Shown: piece after piece, positions 1-8,665 of the stretch
How the letters are laid out: the number at the start of each line of letters is the position of its first letter
How positions within the stretch are numbered: position 1 is the stretch's first letter
Assembly: GCA_026225475.1 (NCBI GenBank)
Contig: JAMFSU010000011.1
Location: forward strand, 62,001 to 126,000
Reading direction: 5' to 3'
Source: Duganella sp.
GTDB taxonomy: Bacteria; Pseudomonadota; Gammaproteobacteria; Burkholderiales; Burkholderiaceae_D
Length of the DNA: 64,000 bases
Notes under the pieces: model-generated
The model's database searches: none
Seen by the model: the letters and a program-made list of their open reading frames with translations, nothing else
What the model was told of the DNA's origin: nothing
Made by a program: the position numbers and the translations under genes

Positions 1-1
1 T

Positions 2-280
2 GACTTGTTTGCACAGCCCGAGCATCCTTATACCCGCGGCTTGCTCAGTTGCATTCCGGTGCGTGGCAAGACCCTGCCGGGCACGCATCTGCAAGCGATT
101 CCCGGCGTGGTGCCGAGTCTGGTGGGCAAGGTCAGCGGATGTGCTTTCCGCAACCGCTGTTCCCTGGCCGACAGCGACTGTGAACAGGATCCGCAATTGA
201 TCGATACCCACGGCGACCAGAGCCACTTGGCGCGCTGCCTCAAACTCAACGCCGCTGCGGCGCAAGAGGTGATTGCATGA
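2..280 (+). CDS. Peptide ABC transporter ATP-binding protein, DppD/OppD type (C-terminal part)
   Basis: This is the last 92 residues of an ATPase of the oligopeptide/dipeptide importer family; the start lies before the window. The visible part is the C-terminal extension typical of the family, with the HPYTRGLL motif near residue 8 and the CAFRNRC...C cysteine cluster near residues 48-60 that is common in DppD/OppD proteins. The Walker and signature motifs are outside the window. The stop overlaps the start of the next gene (ATGA), so the two ATPases are translationally coupled and probably work as a pair with permeases and a binding protein encoded upstream. Confidence 0.9.
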   Translation, partial: DLFAQPEHPYTRGLLSCIPVRGKTLPGTHLQAIPGVVPSLVGKVSGCAFRNRCSLADSDCEQDPQLIDTHGDQSHLARCLKLNAAAAQEVIA

Positions 281-1110
281 CCATCGACTACGCCGCTAAT
301 GATATTGCGCTCGAATTGTGCGCGCTCAGCAAGGTCTACGCCGTCAAGCGCGGCATGTTTCAGGCGCCCGGTGAAATTCGCGCCGTCAATGATGTCTCGC
401 TGCGCCTGTATCGCGGCGAAACCTTGGGACTGGTTGGTGAATCCGGCTGCGGCAAAAGTACTCTGGCCAAGATGCTGCTAGGCTTGTTGCAGCCCAGCGC
501 CGGCAATGTGCTGATCAACGGCCAGGAAGTCGATCCGACCTTGCGCAAGGAAAACGCCCGCCACATCCAGCCGATTTTCCAGGACCCGTATTCTTCGCTC
601 AATCCACGCAAGACCGTGGGCGAGATCGTCGGTCTGCCGCTCAAACTGCATGGTATCGGCAACGCTGCCGAACAGCGCAAGGAAGTGCGCCGCATGCTCG
701 ATCTGGTCGGCATGCCAGAACGCACCCACACGCAATATCCGAATCAACTCTCAGGCGGCCAGCGCCAACGCGTGGCGATTGCGCGTGCGTTGATCCTGCA
801 ACCGGACATCCTGATCTGCGACGAACCGACCTCGGCACTGGATGTTTCGGTGCAGGCGCAGATTCTCAATCTGCTGCTCGACCTGAAGGCCGAATTCGGC
901 TTGACCTACCTGTTCATCAGCCACGATCTGGCAGTGGTCGAGCATCTGGTCGATCGCGTTGCCGTGATGTACAAGGGCAGCATCGTCGAGCTGGAAACCC
1001 GCGAAAAGATTTTTGCCGAAGCCAGCCATCCGTATACCCGCATGCTGCTGGCCTCGGCGCTCACACCCGAACCGGGTCTGGGCATCCCCGAACTGGCCGT
1101 AGCGGCCTGA
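277..1110 (+). CDS. Peptide ABC transporter ATP-binding protein, DppF/OppF type
   Basis: The protein of 277 aa is the second ATPase of a dipeptide/oligopeptide importer and energises uptake from the cytoplasmic face of the membrane. It has a Walker A motif (GESGCGKST, about residues 53-61), the signature LSGGQRQR (about 155-162), Walker B with DEPTSALD (about 180-187), the H-loop SHD, and the C-terminal HPYTRMLL segment shared with the preceding subunit. It is somewhat shorter than a typical DppF (about 320 aa) because the C-terminal cysteine region is missing. The two M20 hydrolases downstream suggest that imported peptides or N-acyl amino acids are cleaved inside the cell. Confidence 0.92.
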   Translation: MTIDYAANDIALELCALSKVYAVKRGMFQAPGEIRAVNDVSLRLYRGETLGLVGESGCGKSTLAKMLLGLLQPSAGNVLINGQEVDPTLRKENARHIQPIFQDPYSSLNPRKTVGEIVGLPLKLHGIGNAAEQRKEVRRMLDLVGMPERTHTQYPNQLSGGQRQRVAIARALILQPDILICDEPTSALDVSVQAQILNLLLDLKAEFGLTYLFISHDLAVVEHLVDRVAVMYKGSIVELETREKIFAEASHPYTRMLLASALTPEPGLGIPELAVAA

Positions 1111-1158
1111 TCCCTACCTTATTGAACCGCACAACACTAATATACCGAGGAGCAAAAA

Positions 1159-2568
1159 ATGAGCAGAGCACAAGCCATCGCGCAGGCGAGCGCCTATTTC
1201 GACGATGGCCGTTTCATGGCGACCTTGCAACGTCGGGTCGCGATCCGTACCGAAAGCCAGGAAGCCGCCAGCCGTCCGATTCTGTATGACTACCTGCAAC
1301 AGGAAATCATCCCCGAATTGCAAGGTCTCGGTTTTAGCTGCCAGGTGATCGACAATCCACTGCCCGATGGCAGCCCGTTCCTGCTGGCCGAACGCCTCGA
1401 AGCCGATGCCGCCTTCACGCTGCTGACCTACGGTCACGGCGATGTTGTGCGCGGTTACGACAAGCAATGGCGCGCCGGTCTCAGCCCATGGGAAATCGTG
1501 GTCGACGGCGACCGCTGGTATGGTCGCGGCACCGCCGACAACAAGGCGCAACACACCATCAATTTCGCCGCACTGACGGAAGTCATGAAGCTGCGCGACG
1601 GCAAGCTCGGTTACAACGTCAAAGTGATACTGGAAATGGGCGAAGAAACCGGCTCATCCGGTTTGAAGGAAGTTGCCGAACTATATCGGGACAAACTCAA
1701 GGCGGACCTGTTCATCGCCTCCGATGGCCCGCGCGTCAATGCCGCTACACCGACCATGTTCCTCGGTTCGCGCGGCGGCTGCAATTTTGACTTGCGTGTC
1801 AATTTGCGCGATGGCGGTCATCACTCCGGCAACTGGGGCGGCCTGCTGCGCAACCCCGGTGTGCGACTGGCTAATGCCATCGCCTGCCTGGTTGATGGCA
1901 AGGGCCGTATCCGCGTGCCCAGCCTGTTGCCGCAATCGCTGCCGCAAAGCGTGCGCAATGCGCTGGTCGGCGTTGAAGTCGGCGGCGGTCCAACTGATCC
2001 GGAAGTCGATCCACACTGGGGCGAGCCTGGCATGACACCGGCCGAACGCGTCTTCGGCTGGAACACGCTGGAAGTGCTGGCCTTCAAGACCGGCAATCCA
2101 GAAGCGCCGGTCAATGCAATTCCCGGCCATGCCTCGGCGCATTGCCAGATTCGTTTTGTGGTTGGCAGCGATGACAAGAATTTCCTCGACAACATCCGCG
2201 CCCATTTGCATGCCCATGGTTACACCGATGTCGAAGTCAGCTTGTCGGGCGTGCAGTTCAACGCCACCCGTCTCAATCCCGACGATGACTGGGTGCGCTG
2301 GGGTCTGGCGTCGATGCAGCAGTCGAGCGGCAAGCAGCCGACCTTGTTGCCGAACCTGGGCGGTTCGCTGCCCAACGACGTGTTTGCCGATGTGCTCGGT
2401 TTGCCCACACTGTGGGTACCGCACTCTTATCCAGCCTGCTCACAGCATGCGCCCAACGAGCATATACTTGCCAGCGTGTCGCGCGAGTCGCTGCAAGTGA
2501 TGGCTGGCTTGTTCTGGGATTTGGCAGAGCAAGGCAAGCAAGTCCATACGCAGCGCGCCGCGGCTTGA
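1159..2568 (+). CDS. M20 family zinc peptidase/dipeptidase
   Basis: The 469-aa protein belongs to the M20/ArgE/DapE/CNDP-type hydrolases, which use two zinc ions to cut dipeptides or N-acyl amino acids. Expected motifs are present: GHGDVV (near residue 96, first zinc histidine and Asp), GRGTADNK (near 121, bridging Asp), EMGEETGSSG (near 160, catalytic Glu pair) and a late histidine in WVPHSYPACSQHAPNEH. A ribosome binding site (GAGGAG) lies just before the ATG. It follows the peptide importer genes by 48 bases, so it probably belongs to the same operon and acts on imported substrate. The exact substrate cannot be told. Confidence 0.88.
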   Translation: MSRAQAIAQASAYFDDGRFMATLQRRVAIRTESQEAASRPILYDYLQQEIIPELQGLGFSCQVIDNPLPDGSPFLLAERLEADAAFTLLTYGHGDVVRGYDKQWRAGLSPWEIVVDGDRWYGRGTADNKAQHTINFAALTEVMKLRDGKLGYNVKVILEMGEETGSSGLKEVAELYRDKLKADLFIASDGPRVNAATPTMFLGSRGGCNFDLRVNLRDGGHHSGNWGGLLRNPGVRLANAIACLVDGKGRIRVPSLLPQSLPQSVRNALVGVEVGGGPTDPEVDPHWGEPGMTPAERVFGWNTLEVLAFKTGNPEAPVNAIPGHASAHCQIRFVVGSDDKNFLDNIRAHLHAHGYTDVEVSLSGVQFNATRLNPDDDWVRWGLASMQQSSGKQPTLLPNLGGSLPNDVFADVLGLPTLWVPHSYPACSQHAPNEHILASVSRESLQVMAGLFWDLAEQGKQVHTQRAAA

Positions 2569-2649
2569 AATCAGTGACCGGCAGGGCAAGCGAGGGCTTG
2601 CACCTGCTGCTGTCGACAAATAAATAACACCCCCCAACGGAGCAAGCAC

Positions 2650-3837
2650 ATGAGTACAGCTTTGTGCCAGATCGGTGATCTGGACGACGTCAAGGAAGAA
2701 TTGGTCGGTATCCGCCGTCACCTCCATCAGCACCCGGAGTTGTCTTACGAAGAGGTCGATACTGCCAAACTGGTCGGCGACCGGCTCGAAGGCTGGGGGT
2801 ATACGGTCACGCGCCATATCGGCGGCAATGGCCTGGTGGCGACGCTGCGTGCCGGTACCAGCACCCGCAGCATCGGCGTGCGCGCCGACATGGATGCCTT
2901 GCCGATCCATGAGCAGACCGGTCTGAGCTATGCCAGTGCCCATCACGGCAAGATGCACGCCTGCGGCCATGATGGCCACACCACTATGTTGATGGCAGCG
3001 GCGCTGCAATTGTCGCGTACGCGCAATTTCGACGGCACCGTCTATCTGGTATTCCAGCCAGCAGAAGAAGCTGGCTTCAACAGCGGCGCCGAACAGATGA
3101 TCAAGGATGGCCTGTTCGAACGCTTCCCGATGGATGCCATTTTCGGCATGCACAACCATCCGGGCGTCGCCACTGGCACCTTCATGTTCCGCGCCGGACC
3201 TTTTATGGCCGCTTGTGACACCGTCAAGATCAAGGTGCTCGGCAAAGGCAGCCACGCCGCACGGCCGCAGCTGGGCATCGATCCGCTGATGAGCGCTGCC
3301 AGTCTGGTGATGGCCTTGCAAACTGTGGTCTCGCGCAATATCGACCCGATGGAAACCGCCGTGGTCACGGTCGGCTCCTTGCATGCTGGTCATGCTGCCA
3401 ATGTGATTCCGGAATATGCCACGTTGGAGTTGAGCGTACGCTCCTTCAAACCGGAAGTGCGCCAACTACTGGAACAACGCATCTGCGCCCTGGTGCACAG
3501 CCACGTGGAAGGCTATGGCGCCACCGCCGAGATCGACTACATCCATGGTTATCCAGTGCTGGTCAATTCCGACGCCGAGACTGAGTTCGCACGTCAGATA
3601 GCCATTGAGCTAGTCGGCGAAGAACAGGTCATTTCGCCATTCGGCCCGATTGCCGGCAGCGAAGACTTTGCCTATTACCTGCAACAGCGTCCCGGTTGTT
3701 TCGTGCGCGTCGGCAATGGCGCCGGCAAGCCGATGTTGCACAATGCCCACTATGACTTCAACGATGAAAATGTCACCATCGGCGGCGCCTACTGGACCCG
3801 TCTGGTCGAACGTTACTTAGCTGTGTCGGCCGCCTAG
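2650..3837 (+). CDS. M20D amidohydrolase (hippurate / indoleacetyl-amino-acid hydrolase type)
   Basis: The 395-aa enzyme belongs to subfamily M20D, which cleaves N-acyl amino acids such as hippurate and, in plants and some bacteria, auxin-amino-acid conjugates. Diagnostic motifs are RADMDALPI (near residue 79), the metal cluster MHACGHDGHTTML (near 100), FQPAEEA (near 137), MHNHPG (near 168) and the late SEDFAYY. The start has a good ribosome binding site (CGGAGCAAGC). It is the third hydrolytic or transport gene in a row after the peptide importer. The nearby iac auxin-degradation genes make an auxin-conjugate hydrolase an attractive but unproven reading; hippurate-type activity is equally compatible. 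Confidence 0.88.
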   Translation: MSTALCQIGDLDDVKEELVGIRRHLHQHPELSYEEVDTAKLVGDRLEGWGYTVTRHIGGNGLVATLRAGTSTRSIGVRADMDALPIHEQTGLSYASAHHGKMHACGHDGHTTMLMAAALQLSRTRNFDGTVYLVFQPAEEAGFNSGAEQMIKDGLFERFPMDAIFGMHNHPGVATGTFMFRAGPFMAACDTVKIKVLGKGSHAARPQLGIDPLMSAASLVMALQTVVSRNIDPMETAVVTVGSLHAGHAANVIPEYATLELSVRSFKPEVRQLLEQRICALVHSHVEGYGATAEIDYIHGYPVLVNSDAETEFARQIAIELVGEEQVISPFGPIAGSEDFAYYLQQRPGCFVRVGNGAGKPMLHNAHYDFNDENVTIGGAYWTRLVERYLAVSAA

Positions 3838-3853
3838 CCTGCGGCATGGGTCG

Positions 3854-4768
3854 CTATTGGTCCCCACTGGCCAGGGTGATCAAGGTATTGAGAAAAGCGC
3901 GCGCTGCCTGCGGCAGCGTGCGGCCTGACAGCGACTGGATTTCCATCTGCAAGGTATTCATGTCACGGTCGCGGATCGGCAAGGCGACCAATGCGCCATT
4001 CTCGATCAGCTTACGGATCGGCAAATGTGCCGAAAAGCCAACGCCATCGGTGGCCAATACAAAACCCAGCAAGGCATTGATGGAGTCGCTGCTCAGCGCC
4101 GGTTCCAGCAGCAGGTTCTTGCGGCTGCAACAGGCATCGATCAAGCGGCGCATGGTGATGTTTTTTTGCGGCAAGGCCAGCGGATAGCCGATCAATTCCG
4201 ACAGCCCGACCTGCTTGCGGCCCGCCAGTGGATGCTGTGGATTGACTACCGCCAGAATCGGCGCGCTCTGTGAATACTCGACTTTGATGTCGCGGTCTGG
4301 CGCCATGGTGAATGTCAGGCCGATATCGACCGCCCCGGCGCGAATTGCCTCGGCCACTTCGGCCGCATTGCCGACCGACAGATGGAAGCGGATACCGCCA
4401 TGCTGACGGCGGAAATGTTCAATCGCCCGTGGCAGGAACTCGAGTGCAAAGCCTTCGGTACTGGCCAGCTTGACCTCGCCGCGGCGCAAACCCTTCAAGG
4501 CCAGCAATTCATTGCCGATACGCTCGGTTTCCAGTTGCGCACGCAAGGCATGTGCCGCCAGCAGCTCGCCAGCGGCATTCGGCTTCATGCCGCGCGAGAC
4601 GCGTTCGAACAAAGGTGTGTCGAGTTCATCTTCGAGCCGTGCAATCTGCCGGCTAATCGCCGAGGATGCCACGTTGAGCGTCAACGCTGCCTCCGTGATC
4701 GAGCCGCGTCGCACCACTTCGAGGAAGTAGCGCACGGCAGTTTCTTGCAGGATACGGGTATTGGTCAT
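3854..4768 (-). CDS. LysR-type transcriptional regulator
   Basis: A 304-aa LysR regulator. The N-terminal winged helix-turn-helix is clear (FLEVVRRGSITEAALTLNV then SSAISRQIARLEDELDTPLFER), followed by a periplasmic-binding-type effector domain. The ATG at 4768 is preferred over one 36 bases upstream because the HTH then starts at the usual distance from the N-terminus. It is divergent from the MFS transporter and convergent with the M20D hydrolase. A palindrome with LysR-box geometry lies in the shared promoter region, so it most likely controls the transporter-amidase-RidA operon. The effector is unknown. Confidence 0.9.
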   Translation of the reverse strand: MTNTRILQETAVRYFLEVVRRGSITEAALTLNVASSAISRQIARLEDELDTPLFERVSRGMKPNAAGELLAAHALRAQLETERIGNELLALKGLRRGEVKLASTEGFALEFLPRAIEHFRRQHGGIRFHLSVGNAAEVAEAIRAGAVDIGLTFTMAPDRDIKVEYSQSAPILAVVNPQHPLAGRKQVGLSELIGYPLALPQKNITMRRLIDACCSRKNLLLEPALSSDSINALLGFVLATDGVGFSAHLPIRKLIENGALVALPIRDRDMNTLQMEIQSLSGRTLPQAARAFLNTLITLASGDQ

Positions 4769-4789
4769 GGCCCTTATTTTAGGAGTGGT

Positions 4790-4804
4790 TTGCCGAATCG
4801 GCAA
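4790..4804. promoter_or_regulatory. Probable LysR operator between lysR and MFS gene
   Basis: A perfect inverted repeat TTGCCG-AAT-CGGCAA contains the T-N11-A geometry of LysR binding sites. It lies 22 bases before the LysR start and about 120 bases before the MFS start. The site is seen directly; its use by this regulator is inferred from position. Confidence 0.55.
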
Positions 4805-4925
4805 TCGATTATTCTAAACATTATTCTTGTTGCAAACCATGCGTAGTCGTACGATGGATTCCAATCACAGACGCCGTTCCTGTTGAGTCGCATTAGCGCA
4901 TCCATCCCACGCAAGGAAACCGAGC

Positions 4926-6158
4926 ATGTCGCCTGCAACTGAGTCACGGAAGTACCAATATCTGGTTCTGGCCTTGTTATATCTGGGCTGGTGCGTGTCT
5001 TACATCGACCGCGCTGCAATCACCTTTGCGGCCACCTATATTGCCAGCGAGTTTCAGCTCAAGCCTTCCGATCTCGGTATCTTGCTGAGCAGCTTTTTCC
5101 TCGGTTATTCCTTGTTGCAACTGCCCGGCGGCTGGCTGGCCGACCGCTTCGGCTCGCGTCCGGTGATTGTCATTTCCATTCTGCTGTGGTCGGTGTTTAC
5201 CGGCGTGACCGGCATGGCCTGGTCGATTTCCAGTCTGGTCATCATCCGCTTCGTGTTCGGCATCGGCGAAGGTGCTTTCCCGGCGGCCAGTGTCAAGGGC
5301 GTGGCCGAGACCTTCGGCAAGGAAGAGCGTCCCAAGATGTCTTCTTTCCTGATGTCATCCAATTACGTCGGCAGCATGCTGGCGCCGCTCATCATTGCGC
5401 CGCTGATCATTGCCTTTGGCTGGCGCAATGTATTTCATTACATCGGCATTGCCGGGCTGGTGTTTGCGCTGGTCTACTGGTTCGTGGTCAAGCCGATCAA
5501 GCAAATCAAAGGCGACACCGCCGCGGATGCCGAAAAGAAGGTAATCAACAAACAGGCGTTTCGCGCCTTGCTGAAAATGCCGCTGATGTGGCAGATCGTT
5601 GCCGTCTGGTTCGGCCTGAGCATTGTCAACAAGGGGCTTGACTCTTGGATGCCGACCTATCTGATGACCCAGCGCGGCCTCAACCTGAAGTCAGTCGGCC
5701 TGCTGTTGCCGTTGCCCTATGTGCTGGCCGGTATTGCCACTGCCATTGGCGGCTGGGTCATGACGCGTTTCTTCGATGGCCGCGAACGTTATTTGCTGAT
5801 CGGCGCCTCGGTACTGACCGCCATCTTCGTCTACTGCATGTACACCGCCGACAGCGTGGCGGCGCTGATTACGTTTCAGTGTATTGCCTACTTCTTCAAA
5901 TCCTTCGTGCTGGCGACCTGTATCGCTTTGCCGACCAAGATGCTGCCAGCCAATCTGATCGGTTCCAGCATTGGCATGGTCAACCTGGGCGGCCAGTCGG
6001 CCGGTTTCATTTCACCGCTGGTGATCGGCTTTCTGGTCAGCGCCTTTAGCAACTACGACTATGCGTTTGGCTTCCTGATCGCCGCGGCCTGTTTCTCGGT
6101 GCTGGTCAGTTTGTTCATTCACACCATGAAGGGATCGGCATACGCCCAGCACGCCTGA
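4926..6158 (+). CDS. MFS transporter, anion:cation symporter (ACS) type
   Basis: The 410-aa protein has about twelve hydrophobic segments and the MFS signature between segments 2 and 3 (GGWLADRFGSRPV, near residues 69-81). An early WCVSYIDRAAI segment is typical of the ACS group, which carries organic anions such as hexuronates, phthalate and other aromatic acids. It is the first gene of a likely operon with the amidase and RidA protein downstream (26 and 41 bases apart) and is divergent from its probable LysR regulator. The substrate is presumably an amide or carboxylate processed by the amidase. Confidence 0.88.
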   Translation: MSPATESRKYQYLVLALLYLGWCVSYIDRAAITFAATYIASEFQLKPSDLGILLSSFFLGYSLLQLPGGWLADRFGSRPVIVISILLWSVFTGVTGMAWSISSLVIIRFVFGIGEGAFPAASVKGVAETFGKEERPKMSSFLMSSNYVGSMLAPLIIAPLIIAFGWRNVFHYIGIAGLVFALVYWFVVKPIKQIKGDTAADAEKKVINKQAFRALLKMPLMWQIVAVWFGLSIVNKGLDSWMPTYLMTQRGLNLKSVGLLLPLPYVLAGIATAIGGWVMTRFFDGRERYLLIGASVLTAIFVYCMYTADSVAALITFQCIAYFFKSFVLATCIALPTKMLPANLIGSSIGMVNLGGQSAGFISPLVIGFLVSAFSNYDYAFGFLIAAACFSVLVSLFIHTMKGSAYAQHA

Positions 6159-6184
6159 TCATTTAAGACAATTCAAGGATTTTC

Positions 6185-7708
6185 ATGTTGCATCACAATC
6201 TGGTTGAAAAAAATGCAGTTGAACTGCGCGAACTGATCGGTAGAAAACAGCTTTCCCCGGTGGAATTGCTGGACGCCTGCATCGCCCGCATTGAAGACCT
6301 CAATCCGCGTATCAATGCCGTCACCGCCACCTGCTTCGAGCGCGCCCGCAGTGAGGCCAAACTAGCTGAACAAGCGGTCATGGCCGGTCAGCCCTTGGGC
6401 TTGTTGCATGGCCTGCCTATCGGCATCAAGGATCTGGAAGAAACCGCCGGATTGCTGACCACTTATGGCTCGGCGCTCTATCGCGGCAATGTCCCGACAC
6501 GCGACAATGCGCTGGTGGCAAGACTGCGCGCGGCCGGTGCGATTGTTGCCGGCAAGACCAATATTCCTGAAATGGGCGCCGGCGCCAATAGCCGCAACAC
6601 CGTCTGGGGTGCCACCGGTAATCCGTTCAACCCGCTGCTCAATGCCGGTGGTTCGTCGGGCGGCTCGGCCGCCGCGCTGGCGACCGATCTGCTGCCCTTA
6701 TGCAGCGGCTCCGATACCGGTGGCTCCTTGCGTATTCCAGCGGCCAAATGCGGAGTGGTCGGCTTCCGTCCGTCGCCAGGCCTGGTGCCGAGCGAACGCA
6801 AGCTGCTCGGCTGGACGCCGATTTCCGTGGTCGGCCCCATGGGGCGCACGGTAGCCGATACGGTACTGCAATTGCGTGCCACCGCTGGCATGGACCTGAC
6901 CGATCCGCTCAGCTATCCGCTGGGTGACGATCCGTTTGCCGCGTTGCCGCAGATCGATCTGTCGCAACTGCGCATCGGCTACACCGAAGATTTCGGCGTG
7001 TGCGATGTCGACAATGGCATCCGCCAAGTGTTTCGCAACAAGATCGCCGCCATCAGCCCGTATGTGAAATCCTGCGAACCAGTCAACATCGACATGGGCG
7101 AAGCGCATCGTTGCTTCGACGTGATCCGCGCCGAGAGTTTCGTCGCCGGTTTTGAAGCTGCCTATCGCCGCGATCCCTCTTCATTGGGACCGAACACCCG
7201 AGCCAACTATGAACTTGGCGCCGCCATGACGCTGGCCGATAGCGCCTGGGCCCAGGGCGAGCAAACGCGCCTGTTCCGCCGCTTCCAGGGGCAGTTCGCC
7301 GATGTTGATCTGATCCTCTCGCCGACCACGCCGGTGTCGCCGTTCCCGTGGAGCGAGCTCTATCTCAAGGAAATCAACGGCGTCGCGCTGGAGAATTATT
7401 ACCGCTGGCTGGCACTCACCTACGTAGTGACACTGGCCACCAATCCTTCGATTTCGCTGCCCTGCGGCGTCGATCACAGACAGATGCCATTCGGTCTGCA
7501 AGTCACCGGCGGTTTCCGCGCTGACAAATACCTGCTTGGCTGCGCCGCTGCGCTGGAACAGTTATTCGACAGCAGTGCCGAACTGCGCCGCCCGCGGCCG
7601 AATCTGAACGCGCTGCGTCGTAGCCAGGTCGACCTCAAATCGATTGTGACGCATCCACCACTGGCGAGTGCCTTCGCCGAACAGGCGGCCAGCGCCCCGG
7701 CTGTCTGA
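6185..7708 (+). CDS. Amidase, amidase-signature family
   Basis: The 507-aa hydrolase has the Ser-cisSer-Lys triad of amidase-signature enzymes: the Lys in GIKDLEETAG (near residue 82), the first Ser in GGSSGGSAAALA (near 160) and the nucleophile in SDTGGSLRIPAA (near 184). Members cleave amides such as acetamide, indole-3-acetamide or aryl amides to acid and ammonia. It lies between an organic-anion carrier and a RidA protein. The neighbouring auxin cluster raises the possibility of indoleacetamide as substrate, but family membership alone does not decide this. Confidence 0.9.
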   Translation: MLHHNLVEKNAVELRELIGRKQLSPVELLDACIARIEDLNPRINAVTATCFERARSEAKLAEQAVMAGQPLGLLHGLPIGIKDLEETAGLLTTYGSALYRGNVPTRDNALVARLRAAGAIVAGKTNIPEMGAGANSRNTVWGATGNPFNPLLNAGGSSGGSAAALATDLLPLCSGSDTGGSLRIPAAKCGVVGFRPSPGLVPSERKLLGWTPISVVGPMGRTVADTVLQLRATAGMDLTDPLSYPLGDDPFAALPQIDLSQLRIGYTEDFGVCDVDNGIRQVFRNKIAAISPYVKSCEPVNIDMGEAHRCFDVIRAESFVAGFEAAYRRDPSSLGPNTRANYELGAAMTLADSAWAQGEQTRLFRRFQGQFADVDLILSPTTPVSPFPWSELYLKEINGVALENYYRWLALTYVVTLATNPSISLPCGVDHRQMPFGLQVTGGFRADKYLLGCAAALEQLFDSSAELRRPRPNLNALRRSQVDLKSIVTHPPLASAFAEQAASAPAV

Positions 7709-7749
7709 CACCACTTGTTTATTTGATTACCCACTTGAGAAACCGCACC

Positions 7750-8100
7750 ATGAGCAATATCATCCGCATCAACACCAACGCCCGTATGAGCCAAGTGGTT
7801 CTGGCCAATGGCTTCGCCTTCCTGTCCGGTCAGGTAGCGAACAATGCCGGCAGCCCGATTGAACAACAAACAAAAGAAGTACTGGCCAAGATCGACGCCT
7901 TGCTGATCGCACAGGATATCAAGCGCGAAAAAATCGTCAGTGCCAATGTCTGGCTCAGTAGCCCGGCGCATTTCTCTGCCTTCAACGGCGTCTGGGATCA
8001 ATGGATTCCAAGCGGACATGCGCCGGCGCGCGCCTGCGTGCAAGCCTTGCTGATGTTGCCGGGACTCGATGTCGAAGTCGCCGTCATCGTGGCGGCGTAA
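7750..8100 (+). CDS. RidA/YjgF-type reactive imine deaminase
   Basis: A 116-aa member of the RidA family, close to the usual 115-130 aa. The start at 7750 (MSNIIRINTNARMSQ) is chosen over an upstream TTG because it gives a normal N-terminus. The segment FAFLSGQVA and the ending with LPGLDVEVAVIVAA fit the family. The invariant arginine is expected in the PSGHAPARACVQA segment. RidA proteins hydrolyse 2-imino acids released by FAD-dependent amine oxidases, which agrees with the amino-acid oxidase genes directly downstream. Confidence 0.88.
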   Translation: MSNIIRINTNARMSQVVLANGFAFLSGQVANNAGSPIEQQTKEVLAKIDALLIAQDIKREKIVSANVWLSSPAHFSAFNGVWDQWIPSGHAPARACVQALLMLPGLDVEVAVIVAA

Positions 8101-8112
8101 GCAGTTTTAGTC

Positions 8113-8592
8113 ATGCCAAACAGTCGCCAAGCCCAGCATGTCGTCGTCATTGGTGCTGGTGTGGTCGGTCTGAGTACAGCGCTCAAGCTGGCCGAAGCCG
8201 GCCATCGCGTCGATGTCTATGAAGCCGCCAGCGAACCGGCGCAAGGCGCCAGTTTTGCCAATGCCGGGTTGATTTCGCCCGGGCATTGTTTCAGTTGGTC
8301 CGAGCCAGGTGCCGTCGGCGTGTTCATCCGCAGTCTGTTCGGCAAGGCTGACGGCCTTGGCGTGATACGCTGGTGGAGTCCGCGGCTGTGGCGCTGGGTC
8401 GGCCAGCGGCCGATGACGCTCGATGGCATTCCGATCCTGGGGCGCAGCCGCCATGCCAATCTGCTATTCAATTGCGGCCACGGTGCGATGGGCTGGACCA
8501 TGGCCAGCGGTTGCGCGCAGATCATTTGCGATTTGATCGCAGCGCGCACACCAGCAATCGACTGTCGCGCCTACCGTTGGGATCGTTTTTAG
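8113..8592 (+). pseudogene. D-amino-acid dehydrogenase (DadA-like), internally deleted
   Basis: Only 159 aa are encoded, against about 410-430 aa for DadA-like flavoproteins. Residues 8-60 are the N-terminal FAD-binding segment ([19 protein letters not shown], then [14 protein letters not shown]). From about residue 96 the sequence is the C-terminal end of the family ([14 protein letters not shown], then [14 protein letters not shown]). About 250 residues of substrate-binding and central FAD domain are missing, and the reading frame is kept across the joint at about residues 91-98. It is therefore probably inactive unless the small product has gained another role. It lies between the RidA gene and an intact oxidase. 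Confidence 0.8.
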
Positions 8593-8665
8593 CGCAGGTC
8601 GCAAGCGCGCCGTGGGCCAGCCAATTGTGATCAATGATTTGATTTTCGTTTGAAGGAAAGCTGTT

